Below, in pieces: positions 1-10,948 of a stretch of 64,000 bases of DNA. Numbering within the stretch: the first letter of the stretch is position 1; the number at the start of each line of letters is the position of its first letter. The translations under genes and the position numbers were made by a program. The DNA comes from Heterobasidion occidentale (lineage: Eukaryota; Basidiomycota; Agaricomycetes; Russulales; Bondarzewiaceae), in assembly GCA_039111635.1 (NCBI GenBank), contig JBCAQO010000005.1, positions 806,001 through 870,000 of the forward strand, read 5' to 3'. The notes beneath the pieces are model-generated. The model saw only the letters and a list, made by a program, of their open reading frames with translations, had not been told where the DNA came from and ran no database searches.

Positions 1-76
1 AACAGCTGGGCACGGTGACTGTACAGCCCGAACAAACGTCCCACGATCCAACAATCCCTATTCTCACACGGACGTC

Positions 77-3000
77 ATGACTTTCCATCCCGTAAGGGCT
101 CCACTTCTTCGCTATGCGGCTCCTCGTCCGTCCTCATCAGCCCCTCTAGTTCGAGGTCTCCATACCTCATGTCGCATACGCTGTATTGGGCGGCTTCGTC
201 GTGTTTGTGCGTCTCCCGCTCTCCTCGCTCGCGCCCTGTCCGTTCGCTCAATTCACCCGACGGCCCAGTTTGGAATGTTTTCCCTCTTCATCAGAGAAAA
301 GGTGTGCCCTCTCGCCGCCATTTCCAATCCTCGTCCGTGCTCACCTCTTCCAGCTCTACATCGGCGAAGCCTGCTGGGCATTTTTATTCGGCGTTATTAT
401 CGGTGCGCTCCTCTTTTCCCCTTGGCACGTCTGGCCACAGGGCCACAGACTGAATGTGTCATCTGAACATATCCTTCTCTCATGTTCGATCAGGACCGTA
501 CGGCGCGGGCATATTCGACCCTAGAGGCTGGGGCAACGGCAGCGAGCAGGTCACCAACACGATCACCCTCGAGTTCACCCGCGTCGTCCTCGCCATCGGA
601 GTCTTCGCCATCGGCGTCGAGCTCCCAAAAGCCTACATGGCACGCCACTGGAAATCCCTCTTCTTCCTCCTCGTCCCCGTCATGACCTGGGTGCGCCCCA
701 CCTTCCTCCTTCTCTGCTTCGTCGCTGTTTCCATCTGCTCTCGCTGATGCATCGAAACCAAACAGGGCTGGTTTGTATCAGCCGGCCTCATCTACGCCCT
801 CATCCCGAAGCTCAACTTCCTCTCGTCTCTAGCGGTCGCCGCGTGCCTCACCCCGACGGACCCCATCCTCGCCGCGGCCGTCGTCGGCGGCAAATACGCT
901 GACAAGCACGTCCCCGCCCACTTGAGGCACCTCCTGGCCGCCGAGTCTGGGTGCAACGACGGCGCTGCGTTCCCGTTCCTCTACATCTCCCTCTACCTCA
1001 TCATGGACAGGACCACCGCCCGCGCGGTCGAAGACTGGTTCCTCATTCTCTGGCTCTGTGCGTGCGCATCGGTGCTGGCTGCTCTTCAGCGTTGTTGATT
1101 TCGTTAATGTTGTTGTCGTTGTCGTCATCGTCGTTTGACGTGCCGTGCGTGCGCGCGCGCTAGATCAAATCGTGCTCGGCACCGTGTGGGGCGCGATGCT
1201 CGGCTTCGGCTTCCGCCACCTGATGAAGTTCTGCGAGCGCAAGGACCTCATCGACCGGCAGTCCTACGTCGCGCAGTACGTCTCGCTCGCGCTGCTCACC
1301 ATCGGCACGACGACGATGCTCGGCTCGGACGACCTCCTCGCCGCGTTCTCGTGCGGGACCGCGTTCGCGTGGGACGGCTTCTTCAACAAGCAGACCGAGC
1401 AGGCCGTGTTCTCGTCCGTGATCGACCTGCTCTTCAACGTCGCCGCGTTCGTGTTCGTCGGCGCGTGGACGCCGTTCACGCAGTTCGATAACCCGGAGCT
1501 GTCGCTCTCCGTCTGGCGCCTCGTCGTGATCGCGATCCTGGTGCTGTTGCTCCGGCGGCTGCCCGCGATCATCGCGCTGTACAAGTGGATACCGGACGTC
1601 AAGAGCCTGCGGGAGGCCGTCTTCAGCGGGCACTTTGGCCCCATGGGCATCGGTGCGTCGTCTGCCCCCTCTTTCTTTTTTTTACACCTATCCGCAGCCT
1701 GCGTATGTGCGTCCCCCGTTCTGACGTCCGTCCGTCCCCACTCTCCAGGCGCCGTCTTCATCTCCACCCTCGCCGCCGAGACGCTCGCGGGCGCGGGCGC
1801 GGCGGCGGACTCGCAGACGGGCCTCCTGGCCGAGTCGATCCAGCCGATCGTCGCGTTCATGGTCGTCACCTCGATCGTCATCCACGGGCTCTCGATCCCG
1901 TTCTTCTCGCTCGGGCGGCGCGTGCACTCGGTCTCGCGCACGTGGTCGCGCCACGTCAACGACGCGGACGCGCCAGAGTGGACGACGCACACGCGCGCGG
2001 TCCTGCGCGGCGAGGACATCGTCATCAACCGCGACGCGGCGGACCCCCACCACCAGCACGCGCACGTGGACGCGATGGAGCGCGGGGAACTGGGCTCGGG
2101 CTCGGATGAGAAGTCGGCGACGGCGGGGGAGGCGACGCCGCCGCGCCGCGACGAGGAGAGCGACGAGACGAAGGAGGGCTCGCCTGCGGAGGAGCGGTAC
2201 AAGGCGGAGAACGCGCCCGATGGGAACGATGTCCTGCAGGAGTGGAAGGAGGGCCCGCATCGCGTGATCGAGCGGCGCGCGGGGCCGGGCGAGGAGGTGC
2301 GCGCGTTCATCCGCTCTGTCTCTTCTTCGCGTAGAGGGCTCACGGTTTCGTGTCGTCTAGGTCGAGGTCGAGGTGCAGAGGAACGTCTATGGGCCCAGCG
2401 ACGTCGAGCGCATCACGCGCGCGTTCCACGGGCAGGACGCGCACCACGCCGCGCACGCCTTCCTCGGCGGGCTCGAGCGCGCGGGGAGCAAGATCGAGGA
2501 CACGGCGGCGCACGCGGCGCACGAGACGGAGGAGGCGGCCGCGCGCGCGGCAGACGCCGTCGTGCCCGGGCACGAGCACGAGCAAGAGCACGAGCGGCAC
2601 GACGCACACGACGCGCACGACGCGCACGCAAGGGACGAGGAGGAGGGCTGGGCGTCGGACCGCAGCGCGGCGGAGGCGCCGGGCCCGCGCCGCCGCGCGA
2701 AGGGCAAGAAGAAGCCGGCGGCGCGCAAGAAGGGCCGCGCGTTCTTCAGCGCGCGCGCGCAGCCCCCGGCGGGGCCTGTAGATCCCGCGCGAGGCGACGA
2801 TGATCACGACGACGATCGCGACGATGACGATAACGATAACGACCAAGGTGGTGCTGGTGCTGGTGGTGGTGGTGGTGGTGGTGTGAGGGGCGGTGAGGGC
2901 GGTGGGGTCGTACACGTGCAGCCGGGCTCGTCGCCGGAAGACGAGCCGCGCGGACGGCGCCCGCCGCTCTCGTCCGTCGTCGGTGCGGGCGCGGGCTCGG

Positions 3001-3335
3001 ACTCGTACGCGCGCCGGCGGGCGTCGCACCTGCGGATCGAGTCGCTGCGGGGGCTCGGGAGCGGCGGCGTTGGCGGCGGGCGCACGGTGCGCGAGGCGTC
3101 GCCCGCGCGGTCGGTGCGGTTCGCAGATGAGCGCGCGGGCTCGGGGTCGGGGTCGACGGGGGCGCTGACGCCGCGCGGGCGGGGGTCGTTTTCGGTGCCG
3201 GGGAGCCAGGTGCCGTCGGACGACGAGGACGCGGGGTATAGCACCGGGGGTGGCGGGGGTGGTGGTGGTGGAGGCGGGGAGGCTGCGGAGTCGCCGCGGA
3301 ATCGGGTGACGTTCGAGTTGCCGGATAGAGATTGA
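77..3335 (+). CDS. NHA1: Na+/H+ antiporter, fungal Nha1/Sod2 type (CPA1 family)
   Basis: Plasma-membrane antiporter exporting Na+ or K+ in exchange for H+. Exons I place: 77-91, 150-206, 269-301, 354-402, 494-690, 766-1057, 1164-1652, 1749-2296 and 2361-3335, giving 884 residues. The start at 77 is chosen because the 5-codon first exon splices in frame to FEVSIPHVAYAVLGG, the conserved N terminus of the family. Seen further on: LYIGEA, the TPTDPILA loop, and AESGCNDG, which carries the Asn-Asp ion-site pair of this transporter class. The membrane domain ends near residue 450. The roughly 450-residue cytoplasmic tail is low complexity: Glu/His repeats, a Lys/Arg block, a run of Asp/Asn and two poly-Gly runs. 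Long tails are normal for fungal Nha1, where they regulate salt response. Six of the eight introns begin GTGCG or GTGTG. Identification is firm; the tail composition is poorly conserved. Confidence 0.93.
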
Positions 3336-4020
3336 TCGATGAGGAGTGGCCGAGGGGGGCCAGAGACTGGCCAGAGCCGAGGACTGTTCCGTATCTGATT
3401 CGTGCGCGCACCTGCACGTCCATTTTCTTCTTCGTTCTCGTTCTCGTTCTCGTCCTCGCTGTCTTTCTTTTCCGTCTCCATTTCTTTTTGTGTTTCGCTT
3501 TGGTTCTTTTCTTTTCTTTTTTCTGCTTTTTTCTGCTGTTCGGTTCTGTGCTCCAATCTCATCGCGTCCGGTTTATGATTGATTTGCTCGAGAGCCTGTG
3601 TATCGCTGAAACATGTGTCCGCGCGTAGAACATACCTGTATCTGTGTCTCTGTTCGGCTGTTTGGGGTCGTCGTACTTAAGGCGGGCGAGGAGGGGAGGC
3701 GAGGTCCAGCAGAACGATAGTAGTGTAGATGATAATTGGATCGCTTGGCCCGCGTTGCATAGATATACGCCTTTTGTTACCTGCTGGCCGGCTGCTTCGC
3801 CACCAGGCATGATCTAACTCTAGCTTGATTCGACACATTCGGGAGCGGGTTGGGCCCGCGGAGGCACGACACATCACACGGATACGATATCGGAGCGCGC
3901 GGCAAGCCGCCTCGAGAACTGTATGCTCCGGAGGACAGAGTTCCTCGAGAGTGGTGTCCCGATGATGCAATCCAAAAGTGCGTCGACCTTGGACTCTCAA
4001 AGGATTGTGAACGCAGTATC
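3336..4020. other. Convergent intergenic region
   Basis: The 3' end of the antiporter gene faces the 3' end of the DUF6533 gene here. The first 220 bases after the antiporter stop are pyrimidine-rich (CTTTT/CGTTCT runs around 3421-3545), as expected for a 3' untranslated region. I see no third gene. Confidence 0.5.
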
Positions 4021-5515
4021 CTACATGTGCGACATCTCCATATCTTGACCGTCAATTCTGCTCTCGCTTGCTCCAGGGAACCAGCCCCCGTCCAATGGTG
4101 CGTCGAACTCCGTGAGATCTATGAATCCGCCACCAGCATCATTACTGGTAGTGCCGGTGGACACCATGCCCACTCGACCACTTCTAACATGCCACGAACC
4201 TTCCTCAACGAATTGTTCTGTTCGCGAGGTAGAAAAATCGGCCAAGAATACTTCTCTTTTAGATGCCGAGCGAAGGTTGAAGATGAGTCTTTTGATGACT
4301 GTTAGTCACACTACAATGTAAACGATGCATCATGGACGCACCTCGAGACCATTGTCGCCGTGATCCTATCCGAATGGACATCAGCGTGAGTCATACTGAC
4401 AGGGCTGAAGGAGTCAGGCTCACAGAGATGCGAACGGCGCATTGATGGCACTAATATCATCCTGAGAATTGAGTGATCAGTCGGTTTCAAGCGATCTTAT
4501 TGTAGGCGACCAACCGGCGCGAGCTAGGAAACCAGCACATCAACGGAGGTTAAGAACTCGAAGCTTGATGGAGGTTCACGAACGGATAGCAGGAGAACGT
4601 TCAGGAGGTTAACAATGAAAATGACGCTGTCGGATGAATGTCTAGAGACGTGCGCTTTCCTGGAAGAGATGATCATGCACTCACAAGAAGTAGATGATTC
4701 CTAATCGATAAGTGAGCCTCTCCAGATATCAAGTCAAGAGGATGTTTGGTGCCTTACCGTCTCTCATGACAAGTTGAATGAGACCCAGGGCCGAATTTTG
4801 CAGTTTCAAGTAGAGACTCCGACCGAGGGTCAGCAAAAACACACCGGTGTCGAATGTCAGTGCAGCGATATATATTCCAGTCAACCTGTTGCCTGTCCCC
4901 GCTTTCTTAGATGGGACACATCCCACCCATCCCGGTGGAAGAATAGCTGGTACGCCTGAAGGTATAGACCAACCCATGACCCCTAGCTGGGCGAGATATA
5001 TTGGAACAAGGAGGTACAAGACCCAGCGTGCCCGACCATAGATTGCATGAATGCGCAAAACTAGCAGCGATTTAGTATCAGCTGTCCCGTCAGTTGTGAA
5101 TGTTAAAGTCTCTCACTCAATATCACTGGTTCCACGAAAAAGAGAGGCGTCAACATTTTCGTGACAGGATCGAGACGAGAATCTACTGACCACCTGTGCT
5201 CGCACTGACTATCGGGCCAATCGCCACAGGAAGCCAGATCCAATTCTTGCAAACGGATCCATTCCAGTGAGGACTATGCTCTGCGACCAAATTTAAAATC
5301 GATACGATAGGTGTGGCGTAGCGGAAGATGAAGAAACAGCAAGTTGGCAGGCTGATTTTCGCCCGCCATACAAGCTCGATTTCGTCTCCAAGGGTGAGGA
5401 GGTGATCATAAAGGAGCATGATAGTCGACCCGAGAATGTAGTATTTGTTGGCGAGTAAGTGTTTGAATCCTAGTTCCAGCGCGTGATGTATCACTGCTGG
5501 ATCTGGTGCGGACAT
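4021..5515 (-). CDS. DUF6533 multi-pass membrane protein, copy A
   Basis: Integral membrane protein of a large family expanded in agaricomycetes, with no known function. The N terminus carries the DUF6533 signature (KYYILGSTIMLLYDHLLTLG, then ISLPTCCFF). Exons run from 5191-5515 through a 9 bp micro-exon at 5117-5125 (plus-strand tcaatatca, coding the VILIL join) to 4758-5060, then short exons near 4690 and 4600, ending in a cytoplasmic tail exon with FDAPLDGGW at 4021-4245. The start ATG at 5515 precedes the conserved block by about 25 residues. It is paralogous to the gene at 17840-19429, with identical length for exon 1 (325 bp) and the micro-exon. It is divergent from the FAD oxidoreductase at 7133. 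The middle 3' exons are placed less surely. Confidence 0.78.
5117..5125 (-). other. 9 bp micro-exon in DUF6533 copy A
   Basis: Minus-strand TGATATTGA sits between an acceptor (accag) and a donor (gtgagag). Including it restores the VILIL segment before the RIHAIYGRARWVL block and keeps the frame. The paralogue has TTATATTGA in the same place, so the micro-exon is conserved. Confidence 0.7.
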
Positions 5516-5916
5516 TTTGACAGAGGAAGGTTGCTGAAAGATGGAGTATAATTCTGCCTTAAGATGTCTCTACAAGCGCCCATCACTACGATTGTGGACA
5601 CACCAATTTGATTAAGTAGCACTGACCCGTCAGCATTTGCTAGTTGGCATAGCACGGAACGACTTGACAATCTTACTGTATTCAGACACGTTACTTTCCA
5701 GTCAGGTAGGAAGAAATGATTTGGAACCATCTGTCAGATAATAAGTCGTGTATGCATGGAACGCATGACGCAGTGTGCAATCATCAAGTACTGCCTCAGC
5801 AGCACCCCTAGCGCACCCGTGTTTGATATGATAAACAAGGGTGGCCACGGGTTCTCGTGTGAGCGCTTTCCACTATCCAAATATGAAGGTCAGTGAAGGG
5901 ACCAATTACAAAGAGC

Positions 5917-6560
5917 TCACGTCGTGCCTTCTATAATCATCTGCGATTTCATGATCCTGATGCAGTGCATTGTGCAGCATGTTCTACGGGAAGAAGATAG
6001 ACCCCGTAAGTTGTAGGCAATTGCTCCACACAACCACATTTCAAAGAACCTTTCAACTGCGAAGTCGCATGCATAAGCCACGTCAATTCGAGACATTTGA
6101 AAGATCCTACGCATATAGTGGTAAAATCTTGCGATAATCTGCAATGATTGAAGTGGAAGTGTACGTACAAGCGATGAGAGCCAGATGATGAGCCCCATCG
6201 CTGAAAGGCGCCAAAAGATCCCACAGTGGAAGACTTTGGTGATGTATATCACCCTCAACGAAGAGAATTGTGTCCGGCGTCCCACGTTATAGCGCCAGGT
6301 AAGTATACTTGATGAAGGGAAGTCTGATGCGAGCGTGATCGGGAATGGTGCCAAAGAAGAGGGATGTGGCCATCAAGTTCGTCAGAGACGCCGACATGCC
6401 CGCTAGTGCTATATAGCCATCACATCGTCCTAGCCCCTGGTATATCCATGTTCGACCTTCTGACCTTAAGATGCCGCGTGATCGAAAGGAATCAAAAAGC
6501 CATGCCAGAGCTTCGAGAGACAGCAATATAGCAAGCATCGTATTCCGGGTTTCATGGGCC
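5917..6560 (-). other. Membrane-protein-like coding stretch, unassigned
   Basis: The minus strand reads well from about 6560 (after a possible acceptor) into TMLAILLSLEALAWLFDSF and GYIALAGMSASLTNLMATS, two convincing hydrophobic segments. The frame stops at 6287, but a second frame continues to about 5917 with further hydrophobic residues. This could be two or three exons of a multi-pass membrane protein transcribed toward DUF6533 copy A, or a decayed one. I do not recognise the family and could not find a convincing start or terminal exon. No similar stretch exists at the equivalent place near 17 kb. Confidence 0.33.
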
Positions 6561-7087
6561 TCAGATGCTCAAGACGGGAGTGAGTATGAGGAAGCAGTTC
6601 TGCCAGCAATGCAGTTTGATTGGTGTCGTGGTCGTTCGGTGGGCCGTTTGTAAATCTGATCTGTAAAGCTGTCGTCTGTCGTATGGAAGTATCTCCTCAT
6701 GGCCAAGGCTCTGAAGACATGAGAGATCGAGCGCCTGGTGGCAAGGCAAGGCAAGAATCATACCGCTCTAGATGGGTTGATCCCGGTTTGGAGAATTCTG
6801 AGCTGATTCAAGTGACTGTGAACCAGCACTGAGCAGATCAAACATGGATGCTTGATAATCGGGTGGATACTCATGCGGAACAGCTGCATGACGAGACAAA
6901 AGAGGCAAGTATGCGTGCTCGTAGCTATGTAAAATGTTGAAACTTGAAGCTTGAAGTAGTGGACGAGGTTGAGACGTGAATGAACGCGTGAGCGTCCGAG
7001 GCGGTTCGGAGGATTTGCACACTTACGCTTATGTCATCGACACAGATGGCATGGATTGGCGCCGATGATGCTCTTGCTTAGCGTTCT

Positions 7088-7093
7088 TATAAG
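7088..7093 (+). promoter_or_regulatory. TATA box of FAD oxidoreductase copy 1
   Basis: TATAAG lies 40-45 bp upstream of the ATG at 7133. The inverted paralogue has TATATAAG at almost the same distance, which supports a conserved core promoter and a short 5' leader. Confidence 0.55.
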
Positions 7094-7132
7094 GCAGAAC
7101 GTGCAGCTGAACATGCAGAACTCACTAGCACC

Positions 7133-8652
7133 ATGGCATCCATCGCAGACCTCCAACTTCAAGGATCCGTTCTGACGCCTTCTGACGAAGGGTATGAGGC
7201 GTCTCTTCATCGTGTTTCCGACCTCACGGTCCGACGCGCGGCATACGTCGCATTCCCCACATCTTTCGACGACGTCCCGAAGCTGATTAACTTCGCACGC
7301 ACAAACTCGCTCGACATCGCGATCAAGGGCGGTGGACACACGACGAACGATTCGGGCGCGTCGTCATCCGAGGGCGGGCTCGTAATCGATATGGCCAAGT
7401 TGAACAAGGTGACGGTGCAGGAGAACGGCACGGTCATAGTGCAGGGCGGAGCGAATTGGGGAGAGGTGTACGAAGAGGCGGCAAAACATAAGGTGGATGT
7501 GGTAGGAGGTGATGTGTGTAGCGTTGGTGTTGGCGGTTTCTTGTCGGGCGGAGGGTATTCAAATTTGAGCGGACAGCACGGACTGGGCAGCGATAATATC
7601 ATCCAGGCTACTGTAGCCCTCGCTGACGGACGGATAGTGACAGCGAGCCCTACAGAAGAGCCTGAGCTTTTTTGGGCGATTCAAGGTGAGTAGCGGATTT
7701 AAATGCATCAGATGTGTCTGGATTGACCGGATGCTATTCATAGGTGGTCAGAGTCAGTTTGGCGTGTTATTGCAATTCACCCTGCGCACGTACCCAACAC
7801 AAGGACCTGCCTTCGCTGGCCCCCTAGTCTTCCCAGGAACCGCCTTTGAGGCGTTCGTCCCTGTCCTTGAGGAGTATATCTCGAAGATGGAGCCTCAGGA
7901 CCATCTGATCGTTGAGTTTAGCCGCGCACCCCCTCATTTTTACGTGAGTACGCCAAATGTTGTTGAGTACATGCACTCAATTTTTTATAGCCCGGTCTTG
8001 TTGTTCTCCCGTATCTGCCCGGGCCTCCTTCTCGTGCTGAAGCTGCTCTCAAATCCTTCCGCTCCCTCAACCCTATCGTCGATTTTGTTCACCCTGTTCC
8101 AACACAATTCGAAGCGTCTCACGGAGGCGATGAAATTCTGGCGCGCGCTCCGAAGCGTCAGTACCTTGGTGGATCGCAGCTGAACGATACTTCCGTGGGA
8201 CTTGACAAGAAACTGTTTGCTCAGATGTGGGGCGCGTTTGTGAAGTTTACGGAGGATCATCCCGATGGAAAGGGGAATATCTTCATGTGGCAGTGGCAGC
8301 CAGTCGGGGTCGTCAAGAACAGAAAGCCTGATGAGACGGCTTTTTCGAAGCGCAGCAGCGTCAGCTATGTCCTAGTCCATGGACGGTACGTCCCTTTGAG
8401 ATTGAGCCTCCTCTTTCATCCTAAACATCTCGCAGGCATCATGTTCCAGAATTTGATCAGACGAATATTGCGTGGGTGCGCGAGACGATTGGCATAATCC
8501 GCGACAAGCACCCCAAAGGAGGCGCCATCCCAAACTTCGCTTGCGGTGATGAGTCACCTGAGGTCATGTATGGTGATAATGCGAAGAGATTGAAGAGTAT
8601 CAAAGCAAAATATGACCCTGAAGGTTTCTGGAAGAAGGGGATAAAGATCTGA
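7133..8652 (+). CDS. FAD-linked oxidoreductase, berberine-bridge type, copy 1
   Basis: Flavoprotein oxidase/dehydrogenase of the FAD_binding_4 plus BBE family; substrate unknown. Exons 7133-7685, 7744-7943, 7991-8385 and 8436-8652 give 454 residues, with no signal peptide. Seen: the FAD (PCMH-type) domain in the first 200 residues with AIKGGGHTTNDSG, whose His corresponds to the usual 8-alpha-histidyl FAD linkage, then VGVGGFLSGGG and FWAIQGG. The C-terminal BBE block is KYDPEGFWKKGI. The second linkage residue of bicovalent members (Cys in CPxVG) is Val here; a nearby Cys is one place off. It is divergent from DUF6533 copy A. A mobile element is inserted 232 bp past the stop. It is paralogous to the gene at 15109-16720 with the same splice sites. 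Confidence 0.9.
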
Positions 8653-8877
8653 ACAATAGGGGACTACAGTTGGAAACTCGTAACATGTACGATCAGTCGA
8701 TTGCGTATCGACGAGCGTTATAGTTGTAAAGGACGAAACAGTGACCTGAGAAAGGTCGGGACGTCTAGAAAAGGACAAATAGGACACAAATCGAATTCCA
8801 ACATGACGGAATTTCGCGGGCTGTTTACTAACAGTCACCAGCATGTTCAACGACACACTTCTTCCTCCACCGCCGGG

Positions 8878-8883
8878 CTTGAC
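8878..8883. repeat. Target-site duplication, left copy
   Basis: CTTGAC directly precedes the left terminal inverted repeat. The same six bases follow the right repeat at 10943-10948. Confidence 0.75.
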
Positions 8884-9090
8884 TATGGCAACAGGGACTG
8901 GACTGCTCATTTTGCAATCGGATGCCGCGCTTTGACATAAGCGGCATGGCATATGACCCCAGAAACCCTCGTTTAAATATTTATAATTAAAATTTCAACT
9001 TTCAGCACCAGTAAATGTACCAGCCAGGTCTGAAATTCCATAAGTGAGGTATGGAATAATACTAGCAAGGTATAAGTACTAGAGATTGGA
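8884..9090 (+). repeat. Left terminal inverted repeat
   Basis: About 200 bp matching the reverse complement of 10737-10942, with a handful of mostly transition differences. It contains its own hairpin: ATGCCGC and GCGGCAT flank a 12 bp loop (8922-8947). Confidence 0.85.
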
Positions 9091-9315
9091 GAAAGCAACT
9101 GCCTAAGTAATATTGTGCTTCTATCACTTGTAAACACTCATGCTTATATGAAGAAATAAACATTATATTGAGAATAAGGACAAGGGTCAACTCTATGCCC
9201 TTTGGTGGTTGGCTAGAGGAGGGCAAATAGAATGATCAAAAGTGTCTTGTCTGTGATATTAATGTTGAGTACACTCAGCAGGTCAGAAGGAATGGGCATT
9301 AGCATAGTGGCTATT

Positions 9316-9735
9316 ATAACTTGACCTGTTGGGACTCTGCAGAGTCAGTCTATCTGACGGTCCAAGCATCACATGCTAGGCGGCTCCGCTCCGGAGCATA
9401 CATCAAGGTATTTGGCATGTTCTTAGGAGCCGACTGGTCCGATAGTTCTCTAAGACATTGGAAGAGGATAAATGACAGGGTCATAGGTATAGCGGCTTAG
9501 TAAGATAGGCATTCACATGCCATGGGCTTCAGGCATATGAGCAAGCACCTCGTCGCACCTGGATAGATTGGTGCGACTGGAGAAGTACAAGAGTGGGCAC
9601 TGACTGAGAGAGACGGCAACCCACACTCTTCTGGGATGGGAACCTAGAGAAGCATACAGACTCTTACCCTATGCCCTATACAGTATATAAGGCCCATACA
9701 ATAGGCTGAGGAACTTCAGTCTACTCTCTTCATTC
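9316..9735 (+). repeat. Inner inverted arm, left (LTR-like)
   Basis: Pairs with 9906-10335. From 9327 it begins TGTTGGGA, and a TATATAAGG box lies near 9690. Continuing to 9795, the unit would end TAACA. TG...CA ends plus an internal TATA box suggest a retrotransposon long terminal repeat of about 470 bp, with the right arm a truncated copy in opposite orientation. No gag/pol or primer-binding site is visible. The LTR reading is an inference. Confidence 0.55.
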
Positions 9736-9905
9736 ATTCACAGTCTTCACACTGTGGATGTTATGAACTGCTCGTTCGGTAACCCAAGAGTAACAGGTTC
9801 TTCCCTAGGTCGCATGAAGGACTGAGTAGATGAGGGAGTCTTGACTGTATTAGAAGATGTAATACAGGAGTAGTTGCAGTGGTCCTACTGTAGGAAGACA
9901 ATGGC

Positions 9906-10335
9906 AAACAAAGAGAATAGACTGAAGTTCCTCAGCCTATTCTATAGGCCTTATATACTGTATAGGGTGTAGGGTAAGAGTCCGTATGCTTCTCTAGGTT
10001 CCCATCCCAGAAGAGCGTGGGTTGCCGTCTCTCTCAGTCAGTGCCCACTCTTGTACTTCTCCAGTCGCACCAATCTATCCAGGTGCGACGAGGTGCTTGC
10101 TCATATGCCCTAAGCCCATGGCATGTGAATGCCTATCTCACTAAGCCGCTCTGTCTATGACCCTGTCATTTATCCTCTTCCAATGTCTTGAAGAACCATT
10201 GGACCAGTTGGCTCCTAAGGACATGCCAAATACCTTGATGTGTGCTCCGGAGTGGAGCTACCTAGCATGTGATGCTTGGACCATCGGATAGACTGACCCT
10301 GCAGGGTCCCGACAGGTCAAGTCATAACAGTAAGT
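9906..10335 (-). repeat. Inner inverted arm, right (LTR-like)
   Basis: Reverse complement of the left arm, with its outer end TGTCGGGA at 10314 and a TATATAAGG box near 9955. It differs from the left arm at roughly one base in fifteen by eye, mostly by transitions. Confidence 0.6.
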
Positions 10336-10736
10336 ACGTAAATGTTCATGTGTTAGCATGTCAATGACAATAAGTCAAAAACAAGTCTAGGTTCAAGTCA
10401 CAGCTGAAGCACTTGACTGACCTCCTAGCTTATGTGCAAAGCACATGTTAGAACATGGTCATCACAATGACTAGATATAAAGCCAATATAATAATAATAA
10501 TAATAATAATAAACCTACCAGTTGTTTTGTACTGCTCAGTATATAAAGGCATGACCATTGCCATTCCTAGCCTTTGTGCTGCCCAGCACTCACTCAGCCA
10601 TACATAGCTGAATATACCCTGCCCCATTGGGTATACTAGCTTGTACATAGATGCCCCAGCCCTTTCAAAAAATACATAGCTAGCATTTGCACAAATAACA
10701 CTTCTTGGGCTATGGTGCACACTCACCAGTCACTGC

Positions 10737-10942
10737 CAATATCTATATTTCATACCTTGCTAGTATTATTCCATACCTCACTTGTGGAATTCCAGACCTG
10801 GCTGGTGCATTTACTGGTTCTAAAAGTTGAAATTTCAATTATAAATATTCGAACGAGGGGTTTCTGGGGTCATATGCCATGCCGCTTATGTCAAAGCGCG
10901 GCATCCGATTGCAAAATGAGCAGTCCAGTCCCTGTTGCCATA
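10737..10942 (-). repeat. Right terminal inverted repeat
   Basis: Mirror of 8884-9090. The outermost 90 bases are essentially identical to the left copy. Confidence 0.85.
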
Positions 10943-10948
10943 CTTGAC
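10943..10948. repeat. Target-site duplication, right copy
   Basis: CTTGAC, matching 8878-8883 on the other side of the element. Confidence 0.75.

Larger units (their letters stand above)
8884..10942. mobile_element. 2.06 kb palindromic non-autonomous DNA element
   Basis: The element is bounded by near-perfect terminal inverted repeats starting TATGGCAACAGGGACTGG and flanked by a 6 bp direct repeat, CTTGAC. It carries no transposase or other plausible reading frame. Inside it, two further inverted arms of about 420 bp face each other (9316-9735 and 9906-10335), so nearly half of the element can fold back on itself. The 6 bp duplication rules out classic hAT (8 bp); superfamily assignment from the ends alone would be a guess. 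An AAT microsatellite lies at about 10487-10513. Confidence 0.82.

Noticed and set aside
9327..10314. Complete LTR retrotransposon
   Set aside because: The two LTR-like arms are inverted rather than direct, and no gag, pol or primer-binding site lies between them.
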